A stretch of DNA of 64,000 nt from Erinaceus europaeus (lineage: Eukaryota; Chordata; Mammalia; Eulipotyphla; Erinaceidae): contig NC_080176.1 of NCBI RefSeq assembly GCF_950295315.1, forward strand, positions 34,189,006-34,253,005, written 5' to 3'. Position 1 is the stretch's first letter. Every line of letters begins with the position of its first letter. The notes beneath the pieces are model-generated. The model had not been told where the DNA came from. It saw nothing but the letters and a program-made list of their open reading frames with translations, and made no database searches. Shown here one piece after another: positions 35,578 through 45,520 of this stretch. The position numbers and the translations under genes are program-made.

Positions 35578-36067
35578 TTTAATAGAGTTTGAGAGATTTA
35601 GAGAGAATGAGAGAAAGAGGAAGAAACTTGCAGCATGTTACACTGCTGGTGAATCTCCCCTCCTTCATGTGGGAACCAGTGACTTGAACCCAAGTTCATT
35701 TTCTTTTTATTAGGGTTAATTAATGGTTTACAGTAAATACAGTTGTTGGTACACATGTAAAATTTCTTAGTTTTCTGCAAAACACTTTCACCTCAAGCCT
35801 GAGTCCTTCTCCACCATCAGCACGAGGACCGGAAAGTCCCCCTCAACCCACAGTCCTTCACTTTAGTGCAATACACAAAACCCGGTCAAAGTTCTACTTT
35901 GTGTTTATTGTTTTTTTCTGGTTTAGCTCACTTAACATGATTCCATCCAGCTCCATCCAAGATGAAATGAAGAAGGTGAACTCATGGTTCTTAATAGCTG
36001 TGTGAACCCAGATTCTTATACATGGAAATGTGTGCACTCTACCAGGTGAACCACCACCCAGCCACAG
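35578..36067 (-). mobile_element. SINE-B, antisense, split by an L1 3' end
   Basis: SINE-B sequence at 35578-35697 resumes at 36003-36067. Between them lies an antisense L1 3' UTR (35698-36002: 'TTAATGGTTTACAGTAAATA', 'CTTCACTTTAGTGCAATACA', 'CTCACTTAACATGATTCCAT'). The imperfect 13-bp repeat tgaacccaagttc / tgaacccagattc at 35685-35697 and 36003-36015 is the likely target duplication. Confidence 0.8.
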
Positions 36068-36069
36068 AT

Positions 36070-36485
36070 TTCATTAGTCTATGTAAACCAGAATGAGTCC
36101 AGAGATAACACTTTGGAATTAGTACTGAACTTAAGTCCAAGATTGTCACCTAGTACTTGAGCAAGTACTTGGACAAGCTGCTTATCTGCTTAAAGCCCAG
36201 TATTCCCTGCAGATACACAGGAGGCAATAATGACAATTCTGTAAGGTTGCAGAGATCAATGAAATGATGTTTGTAAATATTTGTCATAGTACCTAACACA
36301 TGACATGATTCTGTCATCCATATTACTGCCACAATAGTTTCACTAGCCTTGTAAATGGATATATATTATTATTACTTTATAGCTTTTTTTTCTTGTCAGG
36401 GTTTTTGTTGAGATATAATGCGAAGTTTCTCTTCCTTGAAGGTTATTCAGATCTATTCTTTTTTGTCCTCCTCAGTTAAAAAAAT
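36070..36485. other. Intron, no repeat or gene recognised
   Basis: Unique-looking sequence. Confidence 0.5.
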
Positions 36486-36487
36486 AA

Positions 36488-36750
36488 TAAATTTAAAAAA
36501 TTATTTTTATTTATTTGATACAGAGAAATCGAGAGTAGAGGAAAATAGAGAGGGGAAGAGACAGAGACAGAGACACCTGCAGCCTTGCTTCACCACTCAT
36601 GAAGCTTTCCCTCTGCAGGTGGGGACCAGAGGCTAGAACCCGGGACCTTGCATACGTAAAAAATGTTTTTAACTGGAGTACTGCTCAACTGCTTATGGTG
36701 GCTGAGAACTGAACCTAAGACCTTAGAGCCTCAGGCAAGCAATATGTAGT
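36488..36750 (-). mobile_element. SINE-B then SINE-C, both antisense
   Basis: 36488-36656 is SINE-B, with 'GATACAGAGAAATCGAGAGT' and 'CCTCTGCAGGTGGGGACCAG'. 36659-36750 is SINE-C, with 'CTGGAGTACTGCTCAACTGC' and 'GACCTTAGAGCCTCAGGCAA'. Confidence 0.8.
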
Positions 36751-36786
36751 AGGTGTACAATATTTAGTTGTTAGGTGGATAATAAT

Positions 36787-37190
36787 AAATTTAACTGTCT
36801 TTTTATTGGTTATTTAATAATGGGCTACAAAAGTACAAGACTACTACTACTAAGATTACAGGGGGATAATTCCACATCATATTCACCACTGAAGTTCTGT
36901 TACATGGACCACCCCACCCCCATGATAATTACCATAGTTCCCACATAACCTTTTTTAAAATGTTGTTTTTATTTTAATGAGAGAGAGAGAGAGACCAGAG
37001 CACTGCCAGTGGTGATGGGGTTGAACCTGGAACCTTAGAACCTCAGGCCTGAAGTTCTCTTGCATAACTATTATGCTTTCTCTCCAGAGACAGTGTGGTC
37101 ACATTTTTTTTAACATTTATGTTTCAAGTTTCTATATTTCACATATGAACAAAACTATCCAGTCAAACTGCCCATTATTAAATGTTCAGA
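36787..37190 (-). mobile_element. L1 3' UTR, antisense, split by a SINE
   Basis: 36787-36958 has 'TTTAATAATGGGCTACAAAA', 'CCACATCATATTCACCACTG' and 'AGTTCTGTTACATGGACC'. A SINE-C-like copy with (GA)n sits at 36960-37090. The L1 resumes with 'TTATGTTTCAAGTTTCTATA' and 'ATGAACAAAACTATCCAGTC'. Confidence 0.7.
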
Positions 37191-37255
37191 ACTGATATTA
37201 GTATTCAGTAATTGTGATGTCTTTATCCCCAGGATCTTTCTCTCTCCCCCACCCC

Positions 37256-37497
37256 CCAACACTGAGGCTATTACTAGGGCTCATGTCAGCATGAGTCCAC
37301 TGGCCATTATTTTCTTTTTCTACATAGAGCGTGAGATAGAGAGAGAGAGAGAGATGAAGAGAAAGAGACAAAAAGAGAAGGAGAGATACCACAACACTGC
37401 TCCACCACTGGTGATGCTTCTCTCCTGTAGAAGCTTGAACCTGGGTCTTTGCACATGTGACATGTGTGCTCTGATGCGTGAGCCATCTACTGGCCCC
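37256..37497 (-). mobile_element. SINE-B with 3' block, antisense
   Basis: 'GCTATTACTAGGGCTCATGT' 3' block, (GA)n at 37334-37354, then 'GTGACATGTGTGCTCTGATG'. Confidence 0.75.
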
Positions 37498-37499
37498 TT

Positions 37500-38430
37500 T
37501 CCTGTGGCCATTTTCTTTCCTTTTTCTATATCCTTGTTAATTGGGTCATGTCCTCTTCTGGCACAACATGATGGATTCATTCCCTTTATCTCTGCCTTTT
37601 ACTGTGTTTAGGAGAGGGAGGGCAGGACTGTAAAGTTGATTTCCAGTGAACCAGAGCATGGCCTGTCATCTTCCTAGCCTCCATTTCTTCTCTTGACGTC
37701 TGCTGCTCTAAGTAGGCCACTGAAAGTTGTATTTTGCTTGATTAATCTGCATGAAGAATTTGTTAATCTCAGTGAATAATGAGTTTGGGTTAAAGATGGG
37801 CTTAATGAAAGGGAAGTGGAAATCTCAGGAACTCATGCCAGAAAGTGCAGCCATATCTCACAAAAACTAGAAATTTTCCACTGCCCTGAGTTCACACAAC
37901 ACTGTTAATATTTTACTAAGTGCATAGCTACTTCTTTTTCAGAGTTTTCTTTGTTCCCTCTTACTTCGTAGATGGCATTTATTTGACTTAGCCCCAACTC
38001 CTGTTCCATTTGTTCAAAAGCTTACAAATTCAGGCGCTAGTGCCATCTGACTGACTCTTTTTATATTTACTACAAAATTCAAGACTAGAGATCTGACAGT
38101 CCCAGACTGGATTAAATATTGGTCCACAGTACAATTAGGTCTGGCCATAGAGGGTAAAGCAGAGAACTAGGACTAAGACCAACAGGTTACATGAGAAGAG
38201 AATACATGACGAAGAAATAATGAACATTTCTAGAACCAAACTTTACTTTGGTAGAGTGACTTACTTATGTGTACCATGTGTGGGTGTGAAACCATACTTC
38301 TAAAGTCTAAAATCTTAAGAGTTTGCAAAAGTTAAATTACTAATAAAAATATGTTCAGAACTAAATCTGTAACTGTGAAGTGATACCTGCTTACTGATCC
38401 ACACTTTTGACACACAATATGTAAATAACA
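37500..38430. other. Intron, no repeat or gene recognised
   Basis: Unique-looking sequence. No open frame with recognised features. Confidence 0.5.
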
Positions 38431-38431
38431 G

Positions 38432-38804
38432 TTTTTTTCTTTTCTTTTTTTTGTTTTGTTTTGTTTTTTGCCTCCAGTGTTATTGCTGGGGCTCGGTACC
38501 TGCACCATGAATCCACTGCTCCTGGAGGCCATATTCTCCCCTTTTGTCACCCTTGTTGTTTTATTGTTGTTGTGGTTATTATTGTTGTTGTTATTGATGT
38601 CACTGTTGGATAAAACAGGGAGAAATGGAGAGAGGAGGGGAAGACAGAGGGGGAAAGAAAGATAGATACCTGCAGACCTGCTTCACTGCCTGTGAAGTGA
38701 CCTCCCTGGAGGTGGGGAGCTGGGGAATTGAACCAGGATCTTTATGCCAGTCCTTGTGCTTCATGCCATGTGCCCATAACCTGCTACGCTACTGCCAGGC
38801 CACC
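38432..38804 (-). mobile_element. SINE-A long form, antisense, with acceptor and donor-like sites
   Basis: A long T/G run, then GCCTCCAG at 38470-38477, the antisense 3' block, the GA-rich body and the head. In gene orientation it offers an acceptor (AG at 38476-38477) and a donor ctggag|GTGGGG at 38712, which bound 234 bases. Confidence 0.92.
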
Positions 38805-38817
38805 CTGTTTTGTTTTT

Positions 38818-39110
38818 ATTGATTTAATAATGGTCAGTAAAACCGTAGGATAAGAGGGGTAAAATTCCACACAATTCCCACCACTAGATTTCCATATCCC
38901 ATCCCCTCCACTGGAAACTTCCTTATTCTTTATCCATCTGGGAGTATGGACCCAAGGTCATTGTGGGATGCAGAAGGTGGAAGGTCTGGCTTATGTAATT
39001 GCTTTCCCCACTGAACATGGGCATTGACAGGTCGATTCATACTCCCAGCCTGCCTCTCTCTTTCCCTAGTGGGGTGGGGCTCTGGGGAAGCGGAGCTCCA
39101 GGACAAATAT
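38818..39110 (-). mobile_element. Element X copy 4 (3' module), antisense, left arm of a foldback
   Basis: 3' module from 'CCGTAGGATAAGAGGGGTAA' to 'GGAGCTCCAGGACA', truncated at about 39107. Just downstream (39145-39235) a sense-oriented related 3' end has 'AATCTGGTGGTGGGAATCCT' and 'GTACCCCTTATCCTG' with an A-run. About 55 bases at each end are therefore inverted copies of each other. Confidence 0.75.
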
Positions 39111-39242
39111 GTCGACATAAATAAAAAACAGGAAAGCTTACAATCTGGGATACAGAAATCTGGTGGTGGGAATCCTGTGGAATTGTACCCCTTATCCTGT
39201 AGTCTTGATGATCATTATTAAATCAATTAAAAAAAAAAAAAG

Positions 39243-39330
39243 CCCTGGGACATTTGTTACCTCAGGCATGAATTATTTTTTCTATAACCATTATACTACC
39301 TTTTTTACATAACCTCAGCCCTCATTATCT
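39243..39330 (-). mobile_element. SINE-C fragment, antisense
   Basis: 'GCCCTGGGACATTTGTTACC', 'TCAGGCATGAATTATTTTTT' and 'CTATAACCATTATACTACCT'. It lacks the CAGAGCACTG end. Confidence 0.6.
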
Positions 39331-39384
39331 TTTCAGAAGAGCACTTTCTATTATAAAATAATCTTACTAAAATAGCTTTTTTTG

Positions 39385-39600
39385 GAACCTAGGAGCTGAC
39401 TCACCCACTAGAGTGCATATTTTGCCATGTACAAGGACCTGGGTCTACAGCCCTCAGCTACCATATGCGAGCACTATGACAAGGGGAGCTTCATAAACGG
39501 GAGAGCAGTGCCGTGGTATCTCTCCTCTCTCTGTCTCTCACCCTTTGACAGGAGTTGTGGAACTGTACAGGCATGAAGCTCTAGTAAAGAAATCTTACTG
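39385..39600 (+). mobile_element. SINE-B-like, sense, diverged
   Basis: Same variant as 9260: 'CACCCACTAGAGTGCATATT', 'GGGAGCTTCATAAACGGGAG', 'GCAGTGCCGTGGTATCTCTC', then 'GGCATGAAGCTCTAGTAAAG'. Its 3' end is the target of the next SINE. Confidence 0.65.
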
Positions 39601-39844
39601 GTTAAGCGCAGGTGGTGCAAAAGCGCAAGGACCGGCTAAGGGTCCGGGTTCGAGCCCCCTGCTCCCCACCTGCAGGGGAGTCCCTTCACAGGCGGTGATG
39701 CAGGTGTCTCTCCTTTATCTCCTTCTCTCTGTCTTCCCCTCCTCTCTCCATTTCTCTCTGTCCTATCCAACAACAGTGACATCAATAATAACTACAACAA
39801 TAAAACAAGGGCAATAAAAGGGAATAAATAAATAAATAAATAAA
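39601..39844 (+). mobile_element. SINE-A, sense, 5'-truncated, with perfect 14-bp duplication
   Basis: Starts at GTTAAGCGCAGG, missing the first ~20 bases of the family. aagaaatcttactg lies at 39587-39600 and 39845-39858. The truncated start therefore arose during insertion, not by later deletion. Confidence 0.97.
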
Positions 39845-39894
39845 AAGAAATCTTACTGACTGAAAAAACCATAAAAATAAGATAATAATAATTA

Positions 39895-40026
39895 GTGATC
39901 TTATTTATTTTATTATGATTTTATGAGAGAGAAAGATCAGAGCACTGCTTGGTTGACCATTGAACCTGAGACCTCAAAGCCTTGCATGAGAGTTTTTTGC
40001 ATAGACATTATGCTATGTCTCCCACC
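39895..40026 (-). mobile_element. SINE-C, antisense
   Basis: Tail, 'GATCAGAGCACTGCTTGG', 'CTGAGACCTCAAAGCCTTGC' and 'CATAGACATTATGCTATGTC'. Confidence 0.8.
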
Positions 40027-40130
40027 CCAATTCATGCTTTAAAAACAAAATAGTGACCCAGGAGGTAGAGTGGATAAAAATAAAATAGCCTTCCTTTTTT
40101 TCCCCTTTTAAATAATTTCCTAGGGATTAG

Positions 40131-40436
<306 letters not shown>

Positions 40437-40642
40437 TGAGGATGTAAGGATAGTTACAAGTGGCCATACAAGGGCCAGAATCCAGGTGTACTTAAAATGT
40501 GAGATGCTGTGACAGTTTGAGTTGCTCTTTTTTATTTTTAGTAAAAAAAAAAAAAAAAAAATCAAATTTAGGAAAGTGTCCACCTCTGTATTTTTCTCTT
40601 GGGAATATAGAACATAGCTCTTACACTAGAAAAAAAAAAAAA

Positions 40643-40987
40643 TTAGACTTTTTCAGTGAGATAAGCCAGAAGGAGAAGGATGAATACCATTTGATCTCAC
40701 TTGTAGGTGGTGCTTAAGAAGCGAGGCCAAAAAAAAGCGGGGGCACATAGTGTGGTATTTGTACTGAATAAGTTGTATTTGCAGCTAAGCAAAATATTCT
40801 GGTCAAGAAGGGAGTGTGAGGATGAGAGAGGAAAAGGCTTCGGGTAGCCAGGACACTGGTGAAAAGATGCTTGAGTTGGTGGTAGGAGTGGTATGCAGAC
40901 ATCTATCATGAGGAAAGAGGAAATTGTACTCATGTATCAACAGCACTCCTGTAACCTATTACTTTCCCAATTAAAAATATTTTTTAA
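40643..40987 (+). mobile_element. L1 3' UTR, sense
   Basis: 'CAGTGAGATAAGCCAGAAGG' and 'ATGAATACCATTTGATCTC' mark the last ORF2 codons and 3' UTR of an L1. It ends CCCAATTAAAAATATTTTTT. It is the only clear sense-oriented L1 end of this type, and is 5'-truncated. Confidence 0.88.
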
Positions 40988-41091
40988 ATGTCACCTCCAG
41001 CCAAAAGGAAAAAAATAGAGAATTCTTTCTAGCTTTCTGTCATTTAGAGAAAACTCAAAATGTATGCTCTGGTTCTCCCATTCTTTCTTAT

Positions 41092-41345
41092 TAGAAGAAA
41101 GAGAGAAAGAAAGAAAGAAAGAAAGATAGAAAGAAAGAAAGAAAGAAAGAGGGAAAGAAAGAAAAAAGGAAAGGGAAGGAAAGGGAAGGGAAGGAAGGGA
41201 AAGGAAAGGAAAGGGGAGAGAAAGGAAAAAAGAAAAAAGGAAAGAAAAAACTATAGGAAAAAATGGTTGCTAGAAGCAGTGGATTCAAGTGCCAGCACTA
41301 AGCCCCAGTGATAACACTAGTGGCAATATAAATAAACAAACAAAC
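41092..41345 (+). repeat. (GAAA)n/(GGAAA)n purine tract in a SINE remnant
   Basis: 41092-41250 is an almost pure purine run. The following 'GAAGCAGTGGATTCAAGTGC', 'CAGCACTAAGCCCCAGTGAT' and CAAACAAACAAA tail are the 3' block of a sense SINE. Confidence 0.9.
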
Positions 41346-41558
41346 AAACAAACAGAAGAAGATTAGGCTAGATGGACTCTAGGCAACTGTCTCACACTCA
41401 AATCAACCCTGGATAAGAGATTAACTTCTGTTTGAAAGCCTATTGAGTTTATATATAAATTCTTGATATTTTAGCTTTGGTCTTATGCATAAAATTATGT
41501 TAACTTATATTATTCATAAATAACTTTCCCCCAGTCTAGTTTATGAGCAACAAAACTG
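41345..41558. other. Intron, nothing recognised
   Basis: Short unique-looking stretch. Confidence 0.5.
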
Positions 41559-41559
41559 A

Positions 41560-41858
41560 TTGTAATTTTTTTTTCATCAGAGGTATTGCTGGGACTCAGT
41601 GCCCACAACAAACCCACTATTCCTAGCAGCCATTTTTCCTTCTCTCTTTCTCCCTCTTTTTCCTTTGCTTTTTTCTTTCCCTTTTTCCTCTTTCTCCTCC
41701 TCCTCCTCCTTCTTCTGATGATTACAGAGACAGCAATAAATAGCATGAGAGAGGGAAAAAGAGATATACTCCACTTGCAGCCTACTCTACCACTCTTGAG
41801 ACTTCCTCCCTGCCGGTGGGGCCTAGGTGTCTGCTCCTGGCCCACCCCATTGTAAATC
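41560..41858 (-). mobile_element. SINE-B with 3' block, antisense
   Basis: 'CAGAGGTATTGCTGGGACTC', 'CAGTGCCCACAACAAACCCA', a long CTCCTCC/CTTTTTC pyrimidine stretch at 41637-41717, then the GA-rich body and head remnant. Confidence 0.75.
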
Positions 41859-41984
41859 TAACAGTCACTTTGCTTTACATACATAATATCTGGCCTTACA
41901 AAGATAGATTCTCTTCATCTAAAAATTAGGGAAAGAGAGATCTCTTACAAGAAAATTAAATACAACTGATTGTTTATTTTTTAA

Positions 41985-42124
41985 TTTCAATTTTAAGTTT
42001 TGTTTTTACCAGAGCACTGCTCAGTTCTTTGTTATGGTGGTACTAAAGAATGAACCTAGGTAGGACCTCACAGCCTCAGGCATGAAACTGTTTTTGCATA
42101 TCCATTAAACCATCTCCCTGACCC
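41985..42124 (-). mobile_element. SINE-C, antisense
   Basis: 'ACCAGAGCACTGCTCAGTTC', 'GACCTCACAGCCTCAGGCAT' and 'CATATCCATTAAACCATCTC', with the element end 105 bp before the next exon. Confidence 0.87.
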
Positions 42125-42229
42125 AAGAATAGAAATTTTATTTTAGAGATTTCATGGATCACGCCCCATCAACTGTTTTTTAACAAAATACTGGTTCTCC
42201 TTACACAATGTGACCTTATTCCTTTCCAG

Positions 42230-42352
42230 AATGTAGAAGTCGACAATCCTCTGCTACTTGCCACTCTGTTAAAACAAACACTTCAGTGTCATCAACTGTG
42301 ACCCCAGAAAATGGCACAACTAATGGATACAAGTCAGGATTCATTCAGACGG
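42230..42352 (+). CDS. GREB1L: GREB1L coding exon 5, residues 237-277
   Basis: Acceptor TTATTCCTTTCCAG ends at 42229. Donor gacgg|GTAAGG at 42353. It is 123 nt, phase 1 on both sides. It encodes [20 protein letters not shown] and [18 protein letters not shown], a Ser/Thr-rich low-complexity linker. It agrees with GREB1L as I know it and differs from GREB1 here. The segment is probably unstructured and likely phosphorylated or glycosylated, but no specific site can be named from sequence alone. Confidence 0.95.
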
Positions 42353-42354
42353 GT

Positions 42355-43085
42355 AAGGGGTATCTTGGAATCTCAGGCAGCAGGTGGATATTTATGGCAT
42401 TTTAAAGTTACCAATAAATGACTTGAATACATTTTAAAATTGAATTATTACTTAAACTGCTATTGGAATTAGAACCAGCATTGAGATGGTTCAGTGTGTG
42501 GGTGATCAGGAACCCACATTCCAGCAGTCCTGCAGGTACTAGGCAAGGGACATAGAAAAGAAATGACAGTTGGTAGCAAATTTAGCTTAAGCATAACTGA
42601 ATTGTCTCCCAAGAAATCTGACAGTAGGTATTAATGGGAATCTAGACATGAGGACAATCTGCTTATAGTTATCAAATGACATGTACCAGGAACATAATTA
42701 TGGACTTCCAGATTTAAGCTCTAGCTAGGCTACTGAGCATTTAAAGGAATATTATTCTAAAAGGGACAGAAAAGTAAGATTCTATGGTAGGACTGATGAT
42801 CATAATGAAAGAATTTGGGATCTGGTTTTTAGTGGTGCAAGAAGGGCTTGGTCACAGATAACCAGGTAAAGTTAGTGCTTGAAACTAGATTACAGTATCA
42901 AACAATCAGCATAATGGCCAATCTAAGACTGACCAGATAAATTACTACTCTAAGGCTCTCAAAATTCTGACAGTTAAGAGGAATGTATTAGGCTAGGATC
43001 TGAGGTCAGGGTGAGACTCCAGGTAGCTAGAGGATTGAGAGGTTCAACTAGGTATGCCACTGCCTAAGCCCCAAATTTGTTAATA
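42355..43085. other. Start of the 10.8-kb GREB1L intron, no repeat seen
   Basis: About 730 bp of unique-looking sequence. Confidence 0.5.
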
Positions 43086-43099
43086 TTTTTAACTCACTT

Positions 43100-43322
43100 T
43101 TTAAAAATTTTTTGAATTATCTTTATTTATTTATTGGATAGAAACAGCCAGAATTCAAGAAGGATGGGGGAGATAAAAAGGGAGAGAGACAGAGAGACAC
43201 CTGCAGCCCCACTTCACCACTGGCAAAGCTTTCCCCCTGCAAGTGGGGACCGGGGGCTTGAACCCTGGTCCTTGCGCATTGTAACATGTGCACTCAACCA
43301 GTTGAGCCACCACCCAGCCCCT
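43100..43322 (-). mobile_element. SINE-B, antisense
   Basis: TTATTTATTGGATAGAAACA tail-body junction through 'GTTGAGCCACCACCCAGCCC'. Short ctcrcttttt repeats flank it at 43092-43101 and 43321-43330. Confidence 0.9.
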
Positions 43323-43330
43323 CGCTTTTT

Positions 43331-43600
43331 TTTTTTTTTTTTATGGAATATAGTACAATTGTTGACACAAAGGTACAATTTCTCATATCCCTGTGGTAGG
43401 TGTCTGCAAAACATTCTCCCCTCCCCCAACCCCTGCTCATTTCCCAGAGTCCTTTGCTTTGGTGCAAAGGACCAAACCAGCCCAAGTTTACTTTGTGTTT
43501 CCCTTTCTGACTTTGTTTCTTAAATTCCACCTGTGAGTGAGATAATCAGATGTTAATCCTTCTCCTTTTGGCTTATGTTGCTTAACATGATTTCTTCTCT
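43331..43600 (-). mobile_element. L1 3' UTR fragment, antisense
   Basis: 'GTACAATTGTTGACACAAAG', 'CCTTTGCTTTGGTGCAAAGG' and 'TGAGTGAGATAATCAGATG', ending 'GCTTAACATGATTTCTTCTC'. Confidence 0.8.
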
Positions 43601-44104
43601 TAAAAGATTTATTTTAGGGGGTCTGGCGGTGGCACAGTGGGTTAAGCGCACGTGGTGCAAAGAGCAAAGACAGGCGTAATTATCCCGGTTCGAGCCCTCG
43701 GCTCCCCACCTGCAGGGCAGTCGCTTCACAGGCGGTGAAGCAGGTCTGCAGGTGTCTTTCTCCCCCCCCCCCCCCGTCTTCCCCTCCTTTCTCCATTTCT
43801 CTCTGTCCTATCCAACAATGAACAACATCAACAATGGCAATAATAATAACCACAACGAGGCTACAACAACAAGGGCAACAAAAGGGGGAAAAATTGCCTC
43901 CAGGAGCGGTGGATTCATGGTGCAGGCACCGAGCCCAGCAATAACCCTGGAGAAAAAAAAAAAAAGATTTATTTTATTTAACTCATCAGTAAGAGAGGGG
44001 GACAGAACCACAGCACCACTCTGTCACACACAGCACACACAGTGCCAAGAAGTGAACTTGGTACCACATGCTTGAAGTCCAGTGCTTTATCCACCATGCT
44101 ACCC
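43601..44104 (-). mobile_element. SINE-D, antisense, split by a sense SINE-A
   Basis: The SINE-D tail begins at 43601 and its body resumes at 43962, ending 'TTTATCCACCATGCTACCCA'. The long-form sense SINE-A at 43616-43961 is flanked by aaaagatttatttta at 43601-43615 and 43962-43976. It carries a C run at 43763-43776. Confidence 0.95.
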
Positions 44105-44475
44105 ACCACTACTTTTTTATTTCCTTATTGGGGAGATTAATGGTTTACAGTCAACAGTAAAATATAGTAGTTTCTATATATGTAACATTTTTCAGTTTTC
44201 TGCATAACAATCTAATAATCCCCCTCTAGATCCTCCTCGCCATCATGTCCCAGGACCTGAACCTTCCCCTCCACCCCTGAGTCTTTAACTTTGGTACCAT
44301 ACACCAACTCCAGTCCAATGTCTGCTTTGTATTTTCCCTTCTATTCTTATTTTTCAACTTCTGTCTATGAGTGGGATCATCCCATATTCATCCACTTCTT
44401 TCTGGCTTATCTCAATTAACATGATTCCTTCAAGCTCCATCCAAGATGAGGTGAAGAAAGTGAAATCACCATTTT

Positions 44476-44757
44476 AATTAATTTATTTATTTTTATTTTC
44501 CCTATCATTACCCTTGTTTTTTTTTTGTTGTTGTTGTAGTTATTGATGTCATCATTATTGGATAGGACAGAGAGAAATGGAGATAAGAAGGGAAGACAGA
44601 GAGGGTGAGAGAAAGATAGACACTTGCAGACCTGCTTCACCACCTGTGAAGCAACTCCCCTGCAGGTGGGGAGCTGGGGCTCCAACCAGGTTCCTTAAGC
44701 CAGTCCTTGCGCTTCTCACCACATGTGCTTAACCCGATGTGCTACCACTCGACTCCC
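44476..44757 (-). mobile_element. SINE-A short form, antisense, in L1 copy B
   Basis: aaatcaccatttt lies at 44463-44475 and 44758-44770. The paralogous L1 at 54100-54115 shows this site without an insert. Confidence 0.95.
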
Positions 44758-44778
44758 AAAATCACCATTTTTTTTGAG

Positions 44779-44894
44779 TTTTTTTTTTAATAATTTATTT
44801 CTTTATTGAGGAATTAATGTTTTACATTCAACAGTAAATACAATAGTTTGTACATGCATAACATTCCCCAGATTCCCATTTAACAATACAACCC
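44779..44894 (-). mobile_element. Second L1 3' end nested in L1 copy B
   Basis: 'TTCTTTATTGAGGAATTAAT' through 'CATAACATTCCCCAGATTC'. It is only the last ~115 bp of an L1, inserted in the T-run next to the SINE-A duplication. A ccatttttt repeat lies on both sides. Confidence 0.75.
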
Positions 44895-45520
44895 CATTTT
44901 TTAATAGCTTACTCAGCTATCTGTTGTTGAACACCTGGGTTGCTTCCAAGTTTTGGCTATTACAAATTGTGCTACTAAGAACATATGTGTACACAGATCT
45001 TTTTGGATGGTTGTGTTGGGTTCCTTAGGATATATCCCCAGGAGAGGAATTGCAGGGTCATTGGGAAGGTCTCATCCTACCCTTCTGAGAGTTCTCCAAA
45101 TTGCTCTCCACAGGGGTTGGACCAACTTACCTTCCTACCAGCAGTGCAGAAGGGTTCCTTTGCCCCCATAACCTCTCCAGCATTTGTTGTTGCTACCATT
45201 TCTAATGTGTGACATTCTCAAAGGAGTAAAGTGGTATCTCACTGTCTTTATTTGCATTTCTCTAACAATCAGTGGCTTGGAGCATTTTTTCATATGTTTC
45301 TAGGCCTTTTGGATTTCTTCTTTGATGAATATTCTGTCCATATCCTCTACCAGTTTTTGGATGGGTCATTGGTTTTTTTATTGCTGAATTTAATGAGCTC
45401 TTTATATATTTAGGTTATTAGCTTCTTGTCTGATATATGGTAGTAAAGATCTCCCATTCTGTAAGGGGTCTCTTTGTTTGGGTGGTAGCTTCTGTGCAGA
45501 AGCTTTTTAATTTAATGTAG

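Noticed and set aside
41060..41311. Lys/Glu/Arg repeat protein
   Set aside because: Translation of the GAAA/GGAAA purine tract.
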